The notes under the pieces are model-generated. The model did no database searches. It was given only the letters and a program-made list of their open reading frames with translations, and was not told the DNA's origin. This document shows, one piece after another, positions 53,701-64,000 of a stretch of DNA of 64,000 nt (its first letter is position 1; every line of letters starts with the position of its first letter). The stretch covers positions 816,001-880,000 of the forward strand of contig CANUEZ040000108.1 in NCBI GenBank assembly GCA_948099385.1. The letters are read 5' to 3'. Origin of the DNA: Fasciola hepatica. Taxonomy: Eukaryota > Platyhelminthes > Trematoda > Plagiorchiida > Fasciolidae. Both the position numbers and the translations under genes were made by a program.

Positions 53701-56700
53701 CGTGAATTTCTTTCTGTTAGATGGTTTTTCATTCGGAAGGATAAAGCTTTTTTACTCCCGCAAAACATACCAACAATTTCTTTTTTATTAAACCAGAATA
53801 ATCGTGAAAGCCCAAAAATTTCTTGCCATTTATTTGACTATCAGTAGATAAGGAAATGATCATCCCAGGCCACTCGGAGGAAACTGGGAGCCGAATTTTT
53901 CTAAAATTTCATGGAACACGTTCCCATACAATTATTTGCAAATAATACACCTTAACGGAGGACCTAATTACGACCAGAATTATTGCAGTACAAAGGGTCT
54001 GAGTAAATTGACTGCGTCATAAAATTCGACAAAATGCGGACGAAATGAGAAGCGAAAACGGTAAGTTTTTCGAGAGGCCCCAAAAGGTGATGTTCATTTG
54101 GAAGATTCCGTAGGTGCCTCACTTTTGTTTGTTGTATATGAGTTTGATGGATTTGCCTGCGTGCATTATCGACATTTTGTTTTGTCCCATAGATTCTATC
54201 GTGCCAACTATGTTTTACTTCAAAAAACAACCATTACGAATGCATCTGGCTGTATCTTACCTTTGATCCCAATTCTCGTGCCTGAATTATTGTAGAACGA
54301 GAAAAAGCCTTTTTTCCTATTATGAAACCAAAAAAATCCAAGAAACACTGAGGTTTAATAATTGAATTTTAATTTAACCGTAAGCGACCTAAAATTCATT
54401 TACTTTTTTTGTCGAGGTAACAGAAAAAACGCAAAGCGTGACGATATTTCGTGATAACTGCTTCACAAAAGATCTCCATGAGGAAGACACAGATGTGCTA
54501 AATGTAATGACCCACTGCATGTAAGAATTGTTTTTCCAATGGCCCGACAATTACCATTGAAAATGAGGTGTCCTGATAAGATGTCCCCTCAGAAGCTTCG
54601 TTACATTGAACTCACAGTCAGGTTTTATCATTTTCTGATGTTTATTGCGATGGTTTACACGAGTAACGATACAAGGGAAAAGGTTCATTATTTTCGTTGG
54701 ACAAACAAAAATCATGGCGAAGAGATTCATGACAGTTAACGTAGTTCACTTAATATCCTTTCGCGGCCCCCAGGAGTTTTTAACACGAATTTTCTCTTGC
54801 CTTTTTGCATTAGAAAGCTGATTTCTTCCAGTTATTAAGATCCTCCAATAGAAGATAACGTGGTAATATTCAGACTTATAAGACACGCTTTGGCTGTAGA
54901 AGTTATTTGACGTTGTCTTATGTAAACCACGTTTTCCATAGTTTTCTCACTTTCACACTCATCCAGGACAAACTGATATATTAGCAGGAAGCATCCGAAC
55001 AAACGGCCATAATGTGCTGAAAAAATCTGATTTTCTGCAATATAATTTAGCACCTTCAGGTCTCCTAATGAATTATCACCATTGTAGTGTGTTTGCTATG
55101 ATATTCTACTTTGAGTGACGGTCATCTACTTTCCACTGAACGCAAGGTAACTGCGGGTTCAAAGTAAATATTTATTTTCTTACGGCCGTTAATCATCAAA
55201 GAAACAAACCACTCACATCCCATAAGCAGCCGCTGAACGAGAATCTCGTGGGAAACGCAAATGTCTCAGTGTGTCCCTTGCGGACGAAAAACTGACCGTG
55301 TCATATGTTCTCTTTTCAGTTTGCATGAAAGTACCTTTTCCGTAATTACATGGAAGACTGCGTTACCACGGTTGTGTGAAAAAAGTGCTACTCCTGGGTA
55401 CAGTGTAATTCACTATTCACGCAAGTCTGAGAAATGTATTTTTAGGGGAAATAACAAAAATACATTCGTCTTCGACAGCACTGGAATAACAAGCATCGTT
55501 TTTTTGAAATGTACCATAGGCTGAAATAAATTGTCGTATTCTGTGTAAAATTGTTTTTGGTTGGAAGGTATCTATCCGCACGGGGAAGAGTACGGTAGCA
55601 AACAATGTCGGTTTCAGTAACTCAATCCTCTGGCTAATACAGATGCTTATACTTATGGTATGCAAGCATATTCCGGAATAATTTATGTAGGACTAAATAA
55701 AGATACGTTAATCAATGTGGTAGTTACAGCAGGGTTCGGAAGAGTGGGAAAGTTTCACCTTTCGTGGTTGGAAAAGTTCGGCGAACAAAGTGCATTTTGG
55801 ATAAGTTAACATCTTCCTGTCTTATCTGAGAGGTCATGGCTGAGGTCTCGGTGCTTTTCTTTGCCGTTTTCTGATCACTGCCTGAGTGGACAATGACAGT
55901 GCGAAATCATCTATCCTTAGAGTTCACTGTCGCGCGTTCAAAGTGTTATCACTGTTAAAATGTCACTGACAGAAAGGCGCTATATCATATAGTGCAGAAG
56001 TCAAGCAAACCACTAACTACCAGTCCGGTGTGCCTAGTGGTCGATTGATCAACTGAAGAGTGTTCTTCCCGGGTTTGAGTCCAACTGAGGATTCCTAACA
56101 AAGTTAAAGCAGCGGTGCTGTGTTTCCCAGATTTTCTATGATAACATGAAGCACTGATGCATTCAAAATGTTTTTTGAATGAAATAATTTGGGCCCCTTT
56201 TGATTAGATGAGTTTGCCTTGTGTGATCTATTTCCTTGCCACGTTTTCCATGGAATAGATCTTCCCTGCCTGGTCTCCAACAATCCTAACCTTATTTCCT
56301 TCACGAATGTTTACACACTGAGATAACCCTATCTCTTATTTCTTGTCCGCCTACTTGTAGACTGCGACCAAGTAATCAGTGATCCTATCGTTCATCCTCA
56401 CCGTTAATCTAAATGAATTTACTGCCTGATTTCGCTTCGACTCCTCTCTTTTCACATCCCATTTGGTACCTATCTAGTTTTAAGTTTTCACTGGAAATCA
56501 TACACGTAATGAAAGTCCACCCTATTTCCTGTGTAAACACGTTCCAAGACATGACCTGAAAAAGCAACACTTCTTTTTTTCCAATTTCCCGCCACTGTTT
56601 GCTAGTCACGTATCTCCGACGTATCGTATTTTGAAATCGCATTTTAATAAGTATACTTACGAAGCTATAATTGTAACTGCGTTGGCCAGAGGATGGAGTT

Positions 56701-57345
56701 GTCAAAAATGGGCTTGTTTACTATTGTGCCCCTTCAAATGCAATGCTGTGGGAACATTCCGTGAACATCCATCTCTCCGTGAGCTTGAAACCAGGCACTA
56801 CCTGAGTAGGAAAGATGAAGGATGTATCACTATATGTTCAACTAGAAATGAAATCAGTCAGTTTGATGATGAATAAAATACTACTGACGAATTCGATATC
56901 TGAAAAACATCTTGATCTATATCTGTTATTGAATGGAGAGAAAGTCTAGCTGTGGTTATAGCGTTGCGTGCCGAAATCTGACGAATTTACCGGTAAATAT
57001 GATCACCCTTTTTTGAATCGCTATTTTACTTGTGATCGGCAGTAGAGTCCTCTAGCGTATGCAATTGATTGTCTGTGTCTCAAGGCAATTTTACGTTTGT
57101 TCTGAAAAAGGTTACCCAGAGTAACCAAACTGTTGGAGCATTACGTTTACCAACAACGCTGTGTTATTACCATTATAACTTTCACGTTGCTAAGGTAGCT
57201 TTAATGGAAAGACTTCAACCTCAGATGTTCTCAATTACAGTTGCAAGGAATGATTTTTGTTCTAATTTTTCTTTTTACAGAGCAAGATAAGCCGAAAATT
57301 CATCAGTCTCGAAGTGGACATCGCACTGATCCCACGTCCTTCTAA
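46490..57345 (+). CDS. speculative micro-exon gene model
   Basis: Four pieces share phase 1: a start exon 46490-46532 (MLNYLFDVARKPMI, donor ATCG|GTGAGC); 51778-51885 (36 codons, acceptor CTTTCTGTCTTTGCAG, donor CATCAG|GTAAAA, containing YYNSSCCVNF); 52893-52934 (42 nt, acceptor TTTATACTTTCAG, LVPMPHKRIRFDV); and a last exon 57281-57345 (acceptor TTTTTCTTTTTACAG, ending RTDPTSF and TAA), with AATAAA at 57641. Joined, they give 85 residues. The exon at 51778 is the best supported; the links are guesses from phase alone. The last exon is also open in phase 0 (ending PSKAHF), so it may belong to another gene. Confidence 0.3.
47813..48526 (-). mobile_element. Penelope-like element with GIY-YIG endonuclease
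   Basis: Minus-strand frame of about 170 codons (47969-48478): LPFKGDHLFNRISQNLK, then YQFTCSCGDTYIGRTDR, LSQRMGEH, a SSIAKHLVTSRHRID block and CAQKLLTHN. The CxC, CGDTYIGRT and R...EH pattern is the GIY-YIG nuclease with the cysteine pair typical of Penelope-like retroelements; in the family it nicks target DNA to prime reverse transcription. The RT domain is absent, so the copy is 5' truncated. The frame is intact over the nuclease. Its 3' part (47813-48164) is repeated inverted at 48527-48878. Confidence 0.85.
48527..48878 (+). mobile_element. inverted partner copy of Penelope-like 3' end
   Basis: 352 bases, inverted copy of 47813-48164 with 3 mismatches by direct comparison. Its frame encodes the same C-terminal residues (SSIAKHLVTSRHRIDPGQAF onward) but no nuclease core. 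The two copies face away from a 362-bp spacer made of the nuclease-coding part of the minus copy. Confidence 0.85.
48879..49436. other. flank of Penelope copy
   Basis: A plus-strand frame runs on from the Penelope copy (to 49129) and a minus-strand frame covers 48952-49194. Neither has a domain or splice support. Confidence 0.3.
49437..49651 (+). CDS. weak candidate last exon
   Basis: Follows AACCACTTTTTCAG and stays open for about 71 codons (begins GKNISEWSLYCTHNK after a split codon) to TAA at 49649. The same frame reopens beyond the stop for another 125 codons, so the stop may be a recent change. Unknown protein. Confidence 0.25.
49733..50578 (+). CDS. possible two-exon small gene, unknown
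   Basis: ATG 49733 opens 97 codons to a donor at ACGCG|GTGAGA (50026), then a last exon 50545-50578 after TTTGTTGCTTTCAG adds TNILEELSTR and TGA. AATAAA follows 21 bases later (50599-50604). Total 327 nt, 108 residues, beginning MVQYQRLIFLWRVL (a hydrophobic start) with CDC and several Lys/Ser-rich stretches. Caution: the minus strand is also open for 120 codons over 49657-50019, so the true coding strand is uncertain. If entered in phase 1 the last exon would instead read LTFLKNYPLDERLKCFLE. Confidence 0.35.
50605..51777. other. nothing recognised
   Basis: Very AT-rich, no exon or element motif. Confidence 0.4.
52935..55260. other. nothing firmly recognised
   Basis: Short frames (for example 54539-54739, 66 codons from ATG) have no domain, acceptor or poly(A) signal to support them. 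Confidence 0.35.
55261..55524 (+). CDS. possible small Cys-containing protein
   Basis: ATG at 55261 opens 87 codons to TGA at 55522, and AATAAA follows immediately (55525-55530), close for a normal 3' end. Six cysteines are spread through it (starting MSQCVPCGRKTDRVIC); no signal peptide or known fold is evident. The internal TCTCTTTTCAG at about 55310-55320 could be an acceptor, in which case the upstream ATG would not be the start. Unsupported by any homology I can recall. Confidence 0.3.
   Translation: MSQCVPCGRKTDRVICSLFSLHESTFSVITWKTALPRLCEKSATPGYSVIHYSRKSEKCIFRGNNKNTFVFDSTGITSIVFLKCTIG
55945..56125 (+). mobile_element. SINE family A, diverged copy
   Basis: Same orientation as 2222-2546: CGCTATATCATATAGTGCAG, the A-box-like GTGCCTAGTGGTC, B box GGGTTTGAGTCC, and the 3' blocks GATTCCTAACAAAG and GGTGCTGTGTTTCC. 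Confidence 0.65.
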
Positions 57346-58082
57346 AGCTCACTTTTAATAGTGATTAAGTTTTAGGTACCAATACAAGATTGCGGTGAAA
57401 TCGATAGCTTCATTCGTCGAAAATCTGTTCTGCTATTCATATTCTGCTACCAAGTCCAAACACTCAAATGAATGACGTGTTATTAGTGAACTTCATCATC
57501 TACAAAGGTACTGACATAATACGAGGACATTTTGAGCACATCTTTTGTCCGACTGAAACAACTTGTGTTTACAACATTCTCTTTTGTGACAAGAAGTAGA
57601 ATGCCCCACTACGATCATTTATCTTAAGCAAATGATGGACAATAAAGCACTGCATCTGTGCTAATTTGTCATCAGCATCATCCTACAGTGTTAAACAATA
57701 GGACAAGCCCCACTGACCACTGCCTTTCTCACCATTTTTCACGTAGAAGTAGAAAGAATGAACATACAAGGTGGACAGATAGTGGACCTACAAGGGTGAG
57801 AAGAGGAAACAAAGCTCTTGCTATCAAAACACAGAATACACAGTATAACTGTACGAACGCGCACTGACCAATAATTCTGACTTGACAGAAAGTGACAAAA
57901 CGATTGCTACTATTCCCTGTTCGCTGTCATATCCTTCAGTGTCTCCAGTCAAGTGGTTGGGGTACCTTTTGGATCCCAACCTCGAAGACGTGAGGCGCTT
58001 ACTATTCCATAATTTTGCTGTACATTTTCTCATTCCCTACCACCACGTTATTTGTTGACTTCCACGTGGTTTCTTTCACTCC
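56126..58082. other. nothing recognised apart from 57281 exon candidate
   Basis: No domain-bearing frame or repeat recognised. AATAAA at 57641 is noted with the micro-exon model. Confidence 0.35.
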
Positions 58083-60990
58083 CTAGGAGGAACGGAAAAC
58101 AGGGCACGGAGTGGTAGACGTGTGTTTTGCCATACGTGACACGTGCCCCAACCAACGAAGTCTACCAATCTGGTTACACTGTGACAAAATATTTTCTGAG
58201 CTGGTGCCCAATACTCGATTTCTGACTTCAGCATTACTCCCTCGGTTATTCCACCCCAGCTTAGCGATACTACGCAAACATCGATGGTCGAAAACCTCAA
58301 GACGATGAATATCTTCCGCACACAGACCCCAAGTCTCGCAAACATACAACAAAACTGAACGGGCAGCGGCACAGTACAAACGACCTTTCAACTTCAGCCA
58401 AATATCAGGTCAACTTCACAGGTGCTTCAGTCCACTGCACGCCGCTCGAGCCTTGGATATACGCGTGCTCACCTCTACTACCGTGCACCCATCCGTCGTC
58501 AGGCTGCTGCCGAGGTAAGTGAACCGGTCGAAAAATGCCAGCACCTCCCCATCGAGCATCAAGTTCGGAATCGTTAACGTCGATTCTTGCAACATCACTC
58601 TAAACTTTTTGCATGGAAAGCACATGCTTAATGGAGCTACAGCTCTCATGTGTCTGCCTAATGCAGGTTGCGCATGTTCCTTGCGTATGAACAAGCTGAA
58701 AGGTTTTTCGGCTTAGTCTAGGTCACACAGCTTTTCAGTACTTCCTATATGGACGCCCACACGCTGAAGGTTTTGCAAGGCTTTCTCCATTATTTCGTCC
58801 ATGACGAAGGTAAACAACAATTTAGAAATAGGTCACCCACTCCGAACACCACTGGTCTTTTCGAACAGAATGGATATCTCACTGTAAACCCTTACACGAC
58901 CAGAAGTATGAGAGTAAAATGTTTTAAGTAGATTTGGGAACTTCCGTGGCAAACCTTTTCGGCGAAGAGCTTTGATTGGAGCTGTTCGACTTACTCAATT
59001 AAGAGTACCTTTCAAGTGGAAGGAAACCATCTTTGGAGGTCGAGGGAGTGTGCGTGACGCGTTTCAAGTAAATGACGTAGAGTAAAAATCTGGCCGATTC
59101 ATCTTCGTCCTAGGCGGAATCGGGTCTGTTGTTTGCGGGCTTTCCCGTAACGGGCTTTCCTGTCATGGGCAGCCGTCAAACGATGCAGCAAATCGGAGCT
59201 AATACCATAGAGACGATCGGAATTAAACTGATCCCACGAGGATTACTACGTTCATTGCGTATTCTCTTCTTTAAGATGGTTATAGTCATTGACACATCCC
59301 ATAATAACGGAATACTCCCCTCTCTCCAAATATCACGCATGAAAGTTGTAAGTGGTTTTATCAAGGCCTCTCTTTCCAGGGTGAAAAGAGCTGAGGGAAG
59401 TTTCTCAGGACCGGTCGCTTTTCCTCTCTTTAGTAATTGAATGCTTAACTCTACACTTCCAATTGGGGATCAGGTGATATCCCAAACGAATCGCAGTTTT
59501 TGACGTCAGAGTAACTGCAGCAGCAAGCGGCAGGATAAACTGTTCTCTGAAGTATCTGGTTAAACATTCCAGTCTTTGCTGGTTGCCATAAATATGCTTT
59601 TCAGTTCTATTACCTATAGTTTCACTGATTGGGGTTCGCCATCCACCGGTGTCGTGAATAAGTTTGAAAAGTCTTTAGCCTTCACCTGAAGCAGATGCTA
59701 CTTCCATTTCTTCGGCTACCTGCACCCACTTATTTTCTTGATCATTCTTGAGGTTTTTGCAACCTGCTTCTGTAGATTTCCTCATCTCCTTACGATTCGA
59801 AAGCTGATGTCCTTACCACCCCAGACTTGGCGACTCTGGAGAAACTAAGTGTCTTAAATGAATATCGGATCTAGGATCACAGGTGAAACCTACTACCAGG
59901 TGCATAGCTTGTTTCTTATTGGCTCAGTGCTCGTCTACACCACTGTTTGTCGTAGTTTCTAGTTCATGTGGTAAATCCTGGCCCCAACTAGTGCGAATTT
60001 CTGGATCAGACAAACGTTGTACAGCTAACCGAGTTGGCAGTTTGAGTCGACGACCAAAGAACTAGAGCTATAATCGTGTTAAAACTAATGCATGGTCCGA
60101 ATCTACGTCCGTGGATCAGTAGGATCTACAGTTCTGAACAGTACTGCGCCACCGGTAGCTTATTGCGATATGATCGCTCCAGCTCACAGCACTTGTAAAT
60201 TTAGAGCTCATTGTCACTGTGCGGCGCTAGCTCTGTCGGAAATATGTCCTAGGCAGAAATAACCGATCGTTTGCACAAAACTGGAGAAGCCTATCCCCGT
60301 TATCTGCGAGCCGAGGAGGTAAAGTACAAGGCCCAACTGAACAAGCTTCTGATGAACTAAGTTTGCCAATTTGTGCAATAAAGTCGCTCGCTAGTACTAA
60401 AATATCAGGACCTTTGCTCTTGCTAACGAGAGTGGTGAGTTCTTCGTAGAATTCATCTATCTGCATGTCAAAGTTGCAGTTTATTGGGGCGTAAGCCGAG
60501 ATCACAAACAAGTAGCGTCTAACACGGCTAGTCTTTCGAAAGCCAAATGACTCCTGGAGACTCGCAAAACAAACGGTTATTAACCGGTATCCAATCTAAC
60601 AGAGCAGCTTCAACCTCGTCAGTCAAAACTTTTATTATACCACGTTTACCCGCAGCTCTAGCTGTTTCACCTCCTGAAATGCACGGGAAATATCTCCATG
60701 AGATAACAGGAGCAGTTAGATGAGTCAACTACTCAAATCTTGGATACTGGTTTCATTCAAGCAGCTGATATCCATCTTTAAAGAATCCATTGTGAGCACT
60801 AGGCACGCCTGCTGACCAGTCTGCATGAGTGTACACGCTTTAAAGTAGTCAGGATTCTGAGGCTGACGAAGACTGAGAAAGTGTGAGTTACGAGACTGAC
60901 GACTGAATCTTCGGCTTCAGTTAAGCCATCCTGAATAGCTCGCTGAGTCTCTGAGGCACCCAAGCCGTCATGTAACGTCAAGCTGCAGTC
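58083..60990 (-). mobile_element. RTE-like LINE, nearly full length, decayed
   Basis: Minus-strand order from the 5' side. Endonuclease: SLKMDISCLNETSIQD (about 60780), SAYAPINC (about 60490), ASDFIAQIGKLSS (about 60390), NGDRLLQFC (about 60290). RT: LKKRIRNERSNPRGISLIPI (about 59240), FVMDEIMEKALQNLQ (about 58790) and a destroyed motif C, where the reading is CDLD-stop-AEK instead of YADD (about 58710). Then FTYLGSSLTTDG (about 58500), LLYVCETWGLCAEDIHRL and FDHRCLRSIAKLGW (about 58280), and RWLGHVSRM (about 58150). The C-terminal third is open for about 100 codons. The dead catalytic site and shifts make it inactive. Confidence 0.85.
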
Positions 60991-63145
60991 TCATTAAAAC
61001 GGGTCGTACTTTGCGGTAGTTAGTGTTCAGTGCGTGGTACTTAGCGTGATAGCTTTCACATTATCTTAAAATCAATGAATACTGTCAAACAATGTTTACT
61101 GATAACCTACAAGAAACGAATAATTGATGTACTGGTCTTTTTCATTTTGTCTTTAGTAGCATGATATCCCGAAAATTCCGTATGAGATCGCTCATCAGCT
61201 TAGGATTATATGTTCAATTCAGCAACAAAGCAAACATCGGAGTTTTGTTTCTGATTCATATCTTTGAAAACTTGTAAAGATCACATAATAATTTCCCGAC
61301 TTACCAGATTATCTCCACCGAACGTTCTTGAAAGTTAGACGGAGGTGAAAAGTTCTCTCGGATGACTCAGTCACATCGATGCCTTTTGGACAGCAGCAAG
61401 ATGCGTGTCTGATTGCATGACAGTGAATGTGAAAATATTTTTCCAAACATCATTTATCATTTCCAACGGACAAGCAATAATTTTTGGGGTCTTCCAAAAT
61501 GAATAGAAAACCAGCACTTTTCTAAAAATAATGCACCTTAAATGCTGATTAATCAGACACCGTAGAGATGCAATATTCATTGCTCTGTAGCGTGATCATA
61601 TAGCCCTGAAGGTAGAATATTTTTCTCGGGCTGCGTTTTTTCTTACTTGTTAGCCTTGACAAGTACTTGCAGATAAATTTGGATATATCAAAATTTGAGA
61701 TTTCTTTAACTCGTGATTTTTGATGAGGCTTTCAAAAAAAGGTTCACAGTGGGTAGTAAACGCGTTTTAGGTCGTTCCAATGTGGCCATAATGATCTTTT
61801 ATCCCACAAAACAAGCTCCAAAAGTCAGTTTTGATTAAATATTCAGATTTAGCATTGGATGTTGCATCAGGTCAAACTCACCTGACCTTTCCGACAGAGA
61901 CTTACAGAAAAGAAACCAGCCCGCTTCTGCTCTTGCACTGATCGAATTTCTTGTGGGCTAATAAGGAATCGCATAACATGGGTTCTTTGAGATGAGGATG
62001 GTTCACTATCATCTACACTTCGGAATGCCCAAAGTGGTACGGATTTCGTTGCGCACTGCTTATAATTTTTTCCTTACATCTTAAGGCCAATTCGTACTTT
62101 TAGTGATGAGGTGCTTTTCTAAAGAATTCCGAAAATACGTCTACGTCTGTAAAACTTTGTGCAAAAAATATGAGCTAATAGGTGTGCCGAAAATTGTCAA
62201 TAGCCAAAAAATTTGAAAATTTATGAATTCCAAAGTGTTTGTTCTGCTTTCCGTAAGACACAAACCCTAGGGTCATCTCAAGGTACGTTCTTAGCATGTT
62301 TTTGCTCCCCACGTTAGTCAGAAACGTAAGACAACCATTTCACTAGGTTGATTGCCAATAAATTTGCATAATTCTCCGGGGATTTGTTCGAGTTTCGTCG
62401 TATTTGCGCCTATCTTCCAACGAGGATACGCCCAATTGCTGTACTTTCGTACGGTAAGAATGAGTTTAGCGTATGTCATGTGGGCTATAACTGTCTTCCT
62501 CGAGCATTTTGTCGTACACAAATAACTAACGGAAAATAAGAAAGCCCTCTTAAGTTTCATCTTCAATCAAGCTCGAACGTCGGTATAGCAAACAAATACA
62601 ATTAAAATCGAGATCCACTTATCAAATAGAATTCGCTGATCACACAGACAAATCTGGATCACAATGGGGCTCATTTCTGGGATTTTGAAGCTTCCGACTT
62701 TAAGCATGCCAGAAGGCGATCAGCGACTTGTCTTACGTTAACACTGTTTTGATATCAATCATTAGTAATATAAAGGAAAGAACTACGGTTAAATCCCAAT
62801 ACATAAATTGAAGCCGAAGTAAAATTTCTTTAGTTTGACTGATGACTGATTCATCCACAGTATAGGAAGAACAACTTGCTACTGAATATAATCCATTAGA
62901 AGTACAGTAGTCTCAATAAAATCAGCTTCGCCTGCCAGTATGAATTTGTTTATATGAGCGTATTTGTACACATTCATGCACACATCGATGATTCCAGTCG
63001 ATTTAATTTCGCTGAACAGGATGACATGAAGATGACACCCAAAGACCGATCGTTTGCCTCTAATACTGTTTCACTTTAGGTGGCAAGACAAAACCCGTCA
63101 GTCTAACTATTGATCGACATATTTCACAAATCCACAATAAATTTT
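60991..63145. other. nothing firmly recognised
   Basis: One acceptor-led open stretch at about 61156-61280 (after TTTTTCATTTTGTCTTTAG) encodes some 39 codons to a stop but has no partner exon or poly(A) signal. The rest is AT-rich and empty. Confidence 0.35.
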
Positions 63146-63312
63146 ATTCGTCATACAGCAGCAACTCTCAATATATTACTGAAAACCGCGGAAGCACTGT
63201 ACTGCAGTTTCATCCTTGCTGGGGATAACCATAACGCGGGGGTTAGATTTTCGACTGGGTTGGACTTATCAAACATACCGAGTCTCCGTGGTTTTCACTG
63301 GCTAGGACAGAT
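63146..63312 (-). mobile_element. SINE family A, partial copy
   Basis: GGAAGCACTGTACTGCAG and TTTCATCCTTGCTGGGGAT match the minus copy at 1855-1890; similarity fades after about 63230. Confidence 0.5.
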
Positions 63313-63539
63313 TTGATTTTGCATTTTGCCTGATATCATATACGGTTATGTTTCATCCGGAATGTTGGTTCTTGGTGAAAAATCTTAGCGATACTAAAGT
63401 ACTTTTATCATTCTCCGAATAAATCATTAAAAAGTAGTAGATTTTTACGGCTCTGTTTACATCAGTAAAAAGAGTATTCTTTATAGTATGCCGAAATATT
63501 TTGAACTTTTCTAGTCTAACCAGTCATTAAATACTCTGA

Positions 63540-63835
63540 CGACGTCATCCCTGTTGTATCCCGATCTATTTGCTCCCACTAAAAACTCTTGCACCACAGA
63601 TTCACTGAACTCTCCAACTGGTCCTCTAGTCTAGATCTAAAAGTGAACTCTTTTAATTGATTCGATATCATACTTTGTCGTCATAAACTAACAGGTATTC
63701 CTATCTTCTTGCATCCACTTCTGACCTACTCATAAACTGTGTGCAAATTGTGGAAGCATCATCCACTAGGTATCTCGGAGCCACTATCAGCCGTGATCTT
63801 TCTTGGTCGCATCTTAGCGCAACTCTCTTCTAAGA
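63540..63835 (+). mobile_element. CR1/Jockey-like LINE fragment
   Basis: Reads INCVQIVEASSTRYLGATIS then RDLSWSHLSATLF (about 63730-63830), the block that follows RT motif C in this LINE family (VKYLGVTIS in the copy at 17.85 kb). Truncated on both sides. Confidence 0.6.
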
Positions 63836-64000
63836 ACTTAGACAATATGATACGAATTTAAATGAGCAATGTTGTTTTAGATAAATTCTTTTCCGATAAA
63901 ATAAGCAATTTTTAGGTTGCATATTGTTCTTTAAAGTCCCTTTTATTGGCAATATGAAAATATGTTCATCTAATCTAATTTTTCTATATCTTTGACCGAA

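Noticed and set aside
61156..61280. Acceptor-led open stretch with an ISRKF peptide resembling one at 57287
   Set aside because: Similarity is about 20 bases only, and no partner exon or poly(A) signal was found.

Overview
This is a stretch of flatworm-like eukaryotic nuclear DNA, most likely from a trematode (fluke). That assignment is an inference. It rests on the mixture of RTE-like and CR1/Jockey-like LINEs, Penelope-like elements carrying a GIY-YIG endonuclease, Ty3/Gypsy remnants and tRNA-headed SINEs, together with very long introns and small exons bounded by ordinary GT/AG sites with AATAAA signals. There are no prokaryotic operons, rRNA genes, CRISPR arrays or phage. No gene could be matched to a named family by eye, so every cellular gene below is a model built from splice sites, reading phase and poly(A) signals.

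Genes. The best model is a plus-strand, four-exon gene (9360-9771, 23316-23429, 23689-23856, 25071-25303). All three junctions agree in phase and give a 308-residue multi-pass membrane protein, with AATAAA at 25561. Around it lies a chain of small plus-strand exons (6388-6458, 7269-7337, then 30073-30111, 39518-39580, 40712-40748, 40959-41263). These either form one gene that encloses the first on the same strand, or two separate genes. Weaker models are a 3' exon at 1393-1603, a minus-strand exon at 8616-9173, a micro-exon chain from 46490 to 57345, a two-exon gene at 49733-50578 and a small cysteine-containing ORF at 55261-55524.

Mobile DNA, left to right: an inverted pair of tRNA-derived SINEs (1.8-2.5 kb); a decayed Gypsy pol (2.65-4.2 kb, minus); a 180-bp hairpin made of 21-bp units (6875-7054); a LINE fragment ending at a 2.85-kb foldback element with 474-bp arms differing at one base (11060-13906); an RTE-like LINE (15.6-17.2 kb, minus) and a fairly complete CR1/Jockey-like LINE (17.25-20.1 kb, minus); a tRNA-headed SINE between 33-bp direct repeats (21979-22337); a CR1/Jockey-like LINE piece and a Penelope 3' end (26.5-27.9 kb); an RTE-like LINE split by a solo LTR with a 4-bp target duplication (36.7-39.1 kb); two Penelope hairpins (45.4-45.7 and 47.8-48.9 kb); and a long decayed RTE-like LINE (58.1-61.0 kb, minus).

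The genes and the mobile DNA are interleaved: the 13.5-kb first intron of the membrane-protein gene holds the foldback element and two LINEs. Several elements share a hairpin or head-to-head layout, which is the most distinctive structural theme of the window.
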